From Candidatus Thalassarchaeaceae archaeon (GTDB taxonomy: Archaea > Thermoplasmatota > Poseidoniia > Poseidoniales > Thalassarchaeaceae), in contig JASLJW010000027.1 in assembly GCA_030747885.1 (NCBI GenBank), positions 1 through 10,572 of the forward strand: DNA of 10,572 nt, written 5' to 3'. The stretch's first letter is position 1, and the number at the start of each line of letters is the position of its first letter. The translations under genes and the position numbers were made by a program. Under the pieces are notes generated by a model. It made no database searches. It had not been told where the DNA came from and saw only the letters and a program-made list of their open reading frames with translations. Below are positions 6,694 to 10,572 of the stretch, piece by piece.

Positions 6694-6736
6694 GTTTATT
6701 CCATACCCCTTGTCCTATTCAATAGTGATGATGGAA

Positions 6737-7255
6737 TCAGGTATCAATTGTCCACAAATCATCACCAATCCAGTGAATTGTGCGTATTGCTTTTCCATTA
6801 GTAGATTCATCCATTTTTTCTGAGTCTATTAGAGCCCAACCTATCGCTATTGGCTTTCCATGTTCCTCATCCCGTATCCATACCAAATCTCCGCGTTCTA
6901 TTTCCGGATCTACAATCTGAATTCCAGCTGCCATACAATCGGCTCCATTCATGAGAAAAGGGATAGCCCCTCTATCTACTGCACACCAACGCTTCTCTAG
7001 ATTCCACCGTAGTATACCTTTCAATGTTGGAAATGTAATGTTATCTTGATCACCTAAATCTTCAGGTCGCATCAAAGTCATTGCAATAGGTTCCTTATTG
7101 GCCAAAAGGAGCCTCAAATCCCCGAATTCAGCTGTCTCAAGAAACATCCCATCGAGCTTCTCATCAATTCCGAAGTCATTTTGGAGTACTTCAACCAATT
7201 TACGAACGACTTTGATTCGAACAGGTTTCCGTTTTCTCATTCTTCTTGAAGCCAC
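6737..7255 (-). CDS. PUA-domain RNA-binding protein, archaeal MCT-1/Tma20-like
   Basis: The 172-residue reading starts at a GTG (7255-7253); an ATG at 7240-7238 would give 167 residues and is a real alternative, as neither has a good ribosome site. The C-terminal half (about 87-170) is a PUA domain, an RNA-binding fold: VDRGAIPFLMNGADCMAAGI (93-112), then IERGDLVWIRDEEHGKPIAIGWAL (about 119-142). The linear order resembles archaeal homologues of MCT-1/Tma20, the eIF2D-related factors that act on ribosome-bound tRNA. The N-terminus is strongly basic (SRRMRKRKPVRIK), fitting RNA contact, and the middle holds the usual small N-terminal domain. Archaeal members are about 150-165 residues. It is upstream of the exported-protein gene and divergent from the FAH-family gene. 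PUA domain assignment is firm; the role in translation or RNA modification is inferred from the family. Confidence 0.85.
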   Translation of the reverse strand: MASRRMRKRKPVRIKVVRKLVEVLQNDFGIDEKLDGMFLETAEFGDLRLLLANKEPIAMTLMRPEDLGDQDNITFPTLKGILRWNLEKRWCAVDRGAIPFLMNGADCMAAGIQIVDPEIERGDLVWIRDEEHGKPIAIGWALIDSEKMDESTNGKAIRTIHWIGDDLWTIDT

Positions 7256-7269
7256 AGTTGTTTCGATAC

Positions 7270-7290
7270 GGAACTACTCCTTCAAGTTCC
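7270..7290. repeat. Short inverted repeat in the divergent gap between the PUA and FAH-family genes
   Basis: GGAACT at 7270-7275 is mirrored by AGTTCC at 7285-7290 around a 9-bp spacer, in the 73-bp gap between two divergent genes. The position suits an operator shared by both promoters. Six-base arms at this spacing occur fairly often by chance and I see no clear TATA box beside it. Confidence 0.25.
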
Positions 7291-7328
7291 CGTCTAGCCG
7301 AACTGATGAAGGGTGTATTCCTCCTCCG

Positions 7329-7940
7329 ATGTTTATGTCGGTAGGGTGGGGTGTTCTTCGAAACTTCAGAGAACATGCAGAGGAAATGGGGGCAAAATCT
7401 CCAACTGAACCTCTTTTTTTCTTAATGCCGCCGGGGAGTCTTCTTCTTGTTTCCGATAATCATTCGATTATACACCCAGGACCCGATATAGAATTGCACT
7501 ATGAGGTTGAATTTGTGGTTCGAATCGGTCCAAATGGTCTTCCAAATGAATGTGGAGTGGGCTTGGATTTAACCAATCGGAGTGCACAGAAGGTAGCCAA
7601 ATCACAGGGCCTTCCATGGACTGATGCAAAGGCCTTCCCTAATTCAGGCCCATTCAGTTCTATGGTTCCGTATGAATCATCGGAATTTGAATTTAGATTG
7701 GAGGTAAATGGCGAGATTTGCCAAGTTGGAAATACATCGCAAATGGTACATGATGTGGAAAACTTGGTTCAAGCTCTCCATTCCCGTTTTTCTCCTAATC
7801 CTGGCGATTTGATTTTCACTGGATCTCCCGCAGGGGTTGGTCCATTATTTCCAGGAGATAAATTAGAAGCAAGTCTATGGAAGGAGAACAAGAAAATCAC
7901 TCATTTTATTGCTAAAATTCTCTCTTCTGGAAGCAATTGA
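7329..7940 (+). CDS. Fumarylacetoacetate hydrolase (FAH) family enzyme, FAHD1/acylpyruvase-like
   Basis: The 203-residue protein is a compact FAH-fold enzyme; these are Mg- or Mn-dependent and cleave C-C bonds in acylpyruvates, fumarylpyruvate or related diketo acids, or decarboxylate oxaloacetate. Numbering from Met at 7329, the N-terminal LRNFREHAEEMG (10-21) matches the family's RNYxxHxxEM signature and PTEPLFFL follows. The metal ligands are in place: E59 and E61 in HYEVEF, and D80 in GLDLTNR. K101 in GLPWTDAKAF, the glycine-rich TGSPAGVGP loop near the C-terminus and VNGEICQVGNTSQM are all conserved, so the enzyme should be active. FAHD1 has about 220 residues. The frame is open upstream to 7098, but that part is antisense to the PUA gene and unlike the family, so 7329 (or 7335) is preferred; a poor GGGTG at 7311 is the only ribosome site. 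The gene lies 57 bp before S8e. The substrate cannot be fixed from sequence. Confidence 0.87.
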   Translation: MFMSVGWGVLRNFREHAEEMGAKSPTEPLFFLMPPGSLLLVSDNHSIIHPGPDIELHYEVEFVVRIGPNGLPNECGVGLDLTNRSAQKVAKSQGLPWTDAKAFPNSGPFSSMVPYESSEFEFRLEVNGEICQVGNTSQMVHDVENLVQALHSRFSPNPGDLIFTGSPAGVGPLFPGDKLEASLWKENKKITHFIAKILSSGSN

Positions 7941-7946
7941 TTCTAC

Positions 7947-7968
7947 GCTCCTTTCAAATAAGGGGAGC
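7947..7968 (+). promoter_or_regulatory. Hairpin in the leader of the S8e gene
   Basis: GCTCCTTT (7947-7954) can pair with AGGGGAGC (7961-7968) over 8 bp, including two G-U pairs, around a 6-nt loop CAAATA. It starts 6 bp after the FAH-family stop and 51 bp before the S8e ATG. No T-run follows, so it is not an obvious terminator; a leader structure for ribosomal-protein control or a 3' stabilising stem are the alternatives. Confidence 0.4.
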
Positions 7969-7983
7969 AAGTCGGCCGAAAAC

Positions 7984-7988
7984 GGAGG
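7984..7988 (+). promoter_or_regulatory. Ribosome binding site of the S8e gene
   Basis: GGAGG lies 9 nt before the ATG at 7998. It sits in the loop side of a possible weak stem formed by GTCG (7971-7974) and CGAC (7989-7992), which could partly mask it. Confidence 0.7.
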
Positions 7989-7997
7989 CGACAAGAC

Positions 7998-8390
7998 ATG
8001 GCACAGTGGCACGGCATCTCAAGACGCAAACCCTCGGGTGCTCGACTAAAGCGCCCTAACCGGTATCGCGGTAAGCGTAGAACCGAGATTTCCAGTGAGA
8101 AGCTCTTTGCATTCATCACTGAAGAACCCCAAAATAAGGTATACCGGAAAAGGAGCGGCAACGTCACAGTTCGCGTTCTTGGAGAGAGGATGATCAACGT
8201 AAGTGACCCCTCTGGAAAGACCAAGAGAGTTGAGATGACTAATGTTGTCGAGAACTCTGCCGATCCCAACTATGTTCGACGTAACATCTTGACTAAGGGT
8301 GCAATAGTAGAGACAGAAATGGGTCGAGTCAGAATCACTAGCCGACCAGGAATGGACGGCGTAATCAGTGGCGTTCTTGTTGACGAGTGA
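7998..8390 (+). CDS. rps8e: Small-subunit ribosomal protein eS8 (S8e)
   Basis: The 130-residue protein is the archaeal form of S8e, a 30S component shared by archaea and eukaryotes and absent from bacteria. Diagnostic stretches are the basic N-terminus GISRRKPSGARLKRP (6-20) and NRYRGKRR (21-28), the middle VEMTNVVENSADPNYVRRN (78-96) and the C-terminal LTKGAIVETEMGRVRITSRPG (98-118). Length and motif order agree with other archaeal S8e proteins, about 125-130 residues, and nothing is missing. The gene is followed 52 bp later by SRP19 on the same strand, so co-transcription is likely. It has a good ribosome site and a structured leader. This is one of the strongest pieces of evidence that the DNA is archaeal. 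Confidence 0.97.
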   Translation: MAQWHGISRRKPSGARLKRPNRYRGKRRTEISSEKLFAFITEEPQNKVYRKRSGNVTVRVLGERMINVSDPSGKTKRVEMTNVVENSADPNYVRRNILTKGAIVETEMGRVRITSRPGMDGVISGVLVDE

Positions 8391-8396
8391 GCGAAG

Positions 8397-8410
8397 GACC
8401 CAAACGGGTC
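8397..8410 (+). repeat. Perfect 5-bp hairpin between S8e and SRP19
   Basis: GACCC (8397-8401) and GGGTC (8406-8410) pair around an AAAC loop, starting 7 nt after the S8e stop. It is short but GC-rich. It may protect the end of the S8e message or affect SRP19 translation; no oligo-T follows, so it does not look like a terminator. Confidence 0.35.
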
Positions 8411-8442
8411 GGTTCACATGAAGTATTCACGGGGTTGGTTTC

Positions 8443-8883
8443 GTGGCTGGTGATTCTTCAAAAATTTCAATCTGGACAGGATATTTTGATTCTAGATTTA
8501 CTCGAAGCCAAGGACGACGTGTGAATCGTTCTTGTTCTATCCCTAATCCGAATCTTGAGCAACTTGCCTTTGCTGCGAAATCTCTCGGAATTAAGAAAAT
8601 GAAGAGAGTAGCCAACAAGTCACATCCAAAGCGCCCACGATCACAAGAAGGTCTTCTGATTGTCTCTTCAAAGGACGCTTATGCTGCGACTGGCACAGAG
8701 ACCAAAGAAACTCTAATGCAGGCGATTGGCTCTAGTCTCTTAGCTAGTCATGAGGAGGCTAAATCGAAGAAAGAAGAATCCAAATTAAAGGGCCCTAAAA
8801 AAGGGGATAGATCTGCTAGGTCACAAAGAAAAGGACCTAAGGTCAAATCTCAAAGAAGAAAGAAGAAATTTGGAAGAAAATGA
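8443..8883 (+). CDS. srp19: Signal recognition particle 19 kDa protein (SRP19) with long basic tail
   Basis: SRP19 binds the tips of 7S RNA helices 6 and 8 and prepares the RNA for SRP54, allowing targeting of nascent membrane and secreted proteins. The core (about residues 7-100) shows IWTGYFDSRFTRSQGRRV (10-27), CSIPNPNLEQLAFAAKSLG (31-49) and KSHPKRPRSQEGLLIV (59-74), matching the family order. The start is GTG at 8443-8445 with only a weak upstream G-rich tract. Residues about 105-146 are an additional K/R/S-rich tail (ending RRKKKFGRK). Many archaeal SRP19 proteins are about 90-105 residues; this one has 146, close to the eukaryotic form, which also has a basic tail. The tail probably adds RNA or ribosome contact. 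The gene follows S8e and ends 6 bp from the convergent aminotransferase gene. Assignment is firm; the tail's role is inferred. Confidence 0.92.
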   Translation: MAGDSSKISIWTGYFDSRFTRSQGRRVNRSCSIPNPNLEQLAFAAKSLGIKKMKRVANKSHPKRPRSQEGLLIVSSKDAYAATGTETKETLMQAIGSSLLASHEEAKSKKEESKLKGPKKGDRSARSQRKGPKVKSQRRKKKFGRK

Positions 8884-8900
8884 TTCCATTTATTCTTTAA
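8884..8900 (+). terminator. Possible T-rich terminator after SRP19
   Basis: Directly after the SRP19 stop the plus strand reads TTCCATTTATTCTTTAA, ten T in 17 bases. Archaeal termination often uses short T-tracts without a hairpin. It overlaps the end of the convergent aminotransferase gene, and longer unbroken T-runs would be more convincing. Confidence 0.25.
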
Positions 8901-9903
8901 CAACATGAATCCAATCATGTTTATCTTCCGCTCTTCTTAATTGTATATCCAATAATGAATGGTACAGTTGGTGGGTAATTTCACCAACTTCTCCATCACA
9001 ATATTCTGTTACTTTATCTCCATGTTCAATCCTACCGATTGGAGAAATTACTGCTGCAGTTCCTGCACAGAACGCTTCATCAGCTTGCATTGCAAATTCA
9101 ACATCTACTTTTTCTTCGTGGACAGTATAACCAGAATCTCTAGCCAATTGAACAATACTATCTCTAGTAATGCCTGGTAGAATGGTGCCTGTAAGTTCAG
9201 GCGTATACAATACCTGATCTTTCACGCAGAAGAAATTCGCTGCACCGACTTCTTCGACATAACGATGCTCAACAGCATCAAGATAGATAATCTCAGCATA
9301 ACCTTCTTTCTTGGCCATTTTAGATGGCATCATTCCAGGAGCGTAGTTTCCAATCGCCTTTACTCCACCTGAACCACCAGGCGCAGCTCGATGAAATTCA
9401 TCAGATACTCTCAGAGAAATTGGACTCATTCCTCCCTTGAAGTATGGTCCTACAGGACATACAAACACCATGAAAGTGAATTCAGGTGCTGGAGCAACTC
9501 CAAGAATAGCACCACTACCCCATAATACGGGTCGTACATATAGAGCACCTCTACCAGTTGGCGGGATCCACCTTTCATTTTCTCTTATCACTGATTCAAT
9601 AGCATCAATGAAAATCTTCTCAGGAACAGGTGGCATTCCTAATCGCTCTGCTCCAATAGCGAACCTAGCAGAATTTTGTTTAGGTCTGAAAAGAACGATT
9701 GAACCATCATCTGCTCTTTGGGCTTTCATTCCTTCGAAAATCCCTTGGCCGTAGTTCAGAACACCAGCAGCAGGAGAAATTGAAATATCTCCAAATGGAA
9801 GTAAATCCCCTTCCCCCCATTCAGAACCTGCAGGTATGACTTGTCGGTACATTACATCGGTTGCAGTGAACGAGAAAGTGAGACTATCCCAATCAATCTC
9901 CAT
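8890..9903 (-). CDS. ilvE: Branched-chain amino acid aminotransferase
   Basis: The 337-residue protein is a fold-type IV PLP enzyme that transfers the amino group between glutamate and the 2-oxo acids of leucine, isoleucine and valine, the last step of their synthesis, in the cytosol. Visible signatures are NYGQGIFEGMKAQR (50-63), LFRPKQNSARF (71-81), GAERLGMPP (84-92), the PLP lysine K182 in GGVKAIGNYAPGM, and VEEVGAANFFCV (216-227), whose glutamate contacts the pyridine nitrogen. GTGTILPGITRDS-like TGTILPGITRDS and FCAGTAAVISPIG near the C-terminus bind the phosphate. The long N-terminus and RP-rich motifs fit the eukaryote/actinobacterial-type BCATs of about 340-360 residues better than the roughly 300-residue E. 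coli IlvE. The ATG has a good GGAGG ribosome site. It is convergent with SRP19 (6 bp) and divergent from the DNA polymerase gene. No other ilv or leu gene is in the window. Confidence 0.93.
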   Translation of the reverse strand: MEIDWDSLTFSFTATDVMYRQVIPAGSEWGEGDLLPFGDISISPAAGVLNYGQGIFEGMKAQRADDGSIVLFRPKQNSARFAIGAERLGMPPVPEKIFIDAIESVIRENERWIPPTGRGALYVRPVLWGSGAILGVAPAPEFTFMVFVCPVGPYFKGGMSPISLRVSDEFHRAAPGGSGGVKAIGNYAPGMMPSKMAKKEGYAEIIYLDAVEHRYVEEVGAANFFCVKDQVLYTPELTGTILPGITRDSIVQLARDSGYTVHEEKVDVEFAMQADEAFCAGTAAVISPIGRIEHGDKVTEYCDGEVGEITHQLYHSLLDIQLRRAEDKHDWIHVVKE

Positions 9904-10028
9904 GCTAATTCTCTCCTCCCGGAGTAGGTCCGGTGAACCCGAGAATCAAAACGCGTCTATGAACGATTCCCCAGTTGAAATGAGGTAGTTCTGCGTACAT
10001 TCATGACTGGCCGCAATAATCGAGGTTC
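9904..10028. other. Divergent intergenic region between ilvE and the DNA polymerase gene
   Basis: This 125-bp gap is the longest in the window and must hold the start signals of both genes. I find the aminotransferase ribosome site on the minus strand but no convincing TATA box for either direction. A nine-codon open frame on the plus strand (10003-10032) ends with its TGA overlapping the polymerase ATG as ATGA. Confidence 0.5.
9915..9919 (-). promoter_or_regulatory. Ribosome binding site of the aminotransferase gene
   Basis: On the minus strand GGAGG, inside GGGAGGAGA, precedes the ATG at 9903-9901 by 11 nt counted from the GGAGG core (8 nt from the end of the longer purine run). It supports this start. 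Confidence 0.65.
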
Positions 10029-10572
10029 ATGACCGCGCCTACCCCTCAATGGTCTGGAAGGGTTTGCGTGGTGGATACCTCTTATCAAATTCAGAAGAAT
10101 GGTGGGACGATTGTTGAGCTCTTTGCTAGATCTAAAGAAGGCCATTCATTGACTATTCTCGTTAATGGTTTACGACCCTATGTGGTTATTTCAGCACCCG
10201 ACACTCCTTCTGCCTCTATTTTAGAAGCTAGACTATCCAAAGTAAGAGCCGATGAAAGAGTAGTAACAATCCATGAACCACGAAATCTTTGGTCAGAGAA
10301 TGGAGAGAAGCCTCATTGGAGAGTTGATGTATCTCAACCAAATATTGTTCCGAAATTACGTGAAAGTTTACGGAAGGAATGGATTGTTAGCAGTTCAGAC
10401 ATAGTTTTCCCTCTACGATTATTTTTGGATTGTGATGTAGGCCCCCATATACAAGTAAATGGAGATGTAATTTGGGCTCAACGTAGAGCTCCATCCAATC
10501 TACTTTCTGAATTTCCAGAATTTACTCCTCAAATCACAGAATCAATTCGTGAAGCAGGAGGTTCTGGATTGT
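10029..10572 (+). CDS. polB: Family B DNA polymerase, N-terminal part (cut by the right edge)
   Basis: An open frame from the ATG at 10029 runs without a stop to the end of the window, giving 181 residues. It reads like the N-terminal domain of archaeal family B replicative polymerases: GRVCVVDTSYQ (10-20), TIVELFARSKEGHSL (27-41) followed by GLRPYVVISAP (47-57), matching the family's 'LFGR..EG....V....PYFY' pattern, then WRVDVSQPNIVPKLRESL (97-114) and FPLRLFLDCDVGP (127-139), which precedes the exonuclease domain. The 3'-5' exonuclease and polymerase motifs (for example DTDS) would lie beyond the window. A GAGGT is only 2 nt before the ATG, so the start is not certain; GTG at 10068 is an alternative with GGAAGG-like sequence before it. 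It is divergent from ilvE. Family assignment is good but rests on the N-terminal domain only. Confidence 0.8.
   Translation, partial: MTAPTPQWSGRVCVVDTSYQIQKNGGTIVELFARSKEGHSLTILVNGLRPYVVISAPDTPSASILEARLSKVRADERVVTIHEPRNLWSENGEKPHWRVDVSQPNIVPKLRESLRKEWIVSSSDIVFPLRLFLDCDVGPHIQVNGDVIWAQRRAPSNLLSEFPEFTPQITESIREAGGSGL

Noticed and set aside
7098..7328. An N-terminal extension of the FAH-family enzyme from the ATG at 7098
   Set aside because: It is antisense to the PUA gene, has no family similarity, and the family's own N-terminal signature begins at 7329.
8046..8417. A 123-residue minus-strand frame across the S8e gene
   Set aside because: It is the antisense shadow of a highly conserved ribosomal protein gene.
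9957..10145. A 62-residue minus-strand frame upstream of ilvE
   Set aside because: It lies across the divergent gap and antisense to the start of the DNA polymerase gene and resembles nothing I know.
1..10572. Signs of a prophage, insertion sequence, CRISPR array or defence island
   Set aside because: No transposase, integrase, nuclease or regularly spaced repeats are visible, and the genes flanking the ParA cluster are ordinary chromosomal ones.

Overview
The window looks like a piece of an archaeal chromosome, most likely a Marine Group II euryarchaeon (Poseidoniales) or close relative. The archaeal assignment rests on a ribosomal protein S8e gene, an SRP19 gene, a family B DNA polymerase N-terminus and an MCT-1/Tma20-like PUA protein, together with GGAGGTG-type ribosome binding sites. 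The narrower placement is an inference from the moderately AT-rich DNA, the very compact layout and the many one- or two-pass membrane proteins with acidic serine/glutamate tails. I could not run a search to confirm it. No mobile element, CRISPR array, tRNA or rRNA is visible, and no gene-free stretch exceeds about 125 bp.

Layout. (1) At the left edge there may be the last codons of a plus-strand gene. It converges on a minus-strand RimK-type ATP-grasp ligase fused to a C-terminal TrkA-C (RCK_C) domain (70-1230). (2) A plus-strand run of four genes follows: a two-pass membrane protein with an acidic cytoplasmic tail (1316-2497), a membrane protein with a cytoplasmic SAP domain and a large ectodomain (2587-4653), a ParA/Soj ATPase with an acidic N-terminal extension (4730-5695), and a 149-residue partner overlapping it (5685-6134). 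The partner carries a ParB-type N-terminal RGLGRGLDDLL peptide but no recognisable ParB DNA-binding core. (3) Two minus-strand genes come next: a small exported protein with a C-terminal membrane anchor (6118-6693) and a PUA-domain protein (6737-7255 or 7240). (4) Divergent from these are an FAH-family acylpyruvate-hydrolase-like enzyme (7329-7940), ribosomal protein S8e (7998-8390) and SRP19 with a long lysine/arginine-rich tail (8443-8883). (5) A minus-strand branched-chain aminotransferase (8890-9903) lies 6 bp beyond SRP19, and divergent from it is the N-terminal part of a family B DNA polymerase that runs off the right edge (10029 onward).

How the genes may work together. The right half is core metabolism and information processing (translation, protein targeting, amino-acid synthesis, replication). 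The most interesting part is 1316-6134. Here a ParA ATPase and a partner with only the ParA-contacting peptide of ParB sit just downstream of a membrane protein whose cytoplasmic end is a putative nucleic-acid-binding SAP domain. The arrangement suggests, but does not prove, a ParA-based positioning or segregation system with a non-canonical partner and possibly a membrane-anchored DNA-binding component. A 9-bp inverted repeat sits immediately upstream of the ParA gene and is a candidate operator or attenuator.

Several starts were moved from the longest open frame because a strong ribosome binding site or a neighbouring gene decides them (2587, 5685, 7329).
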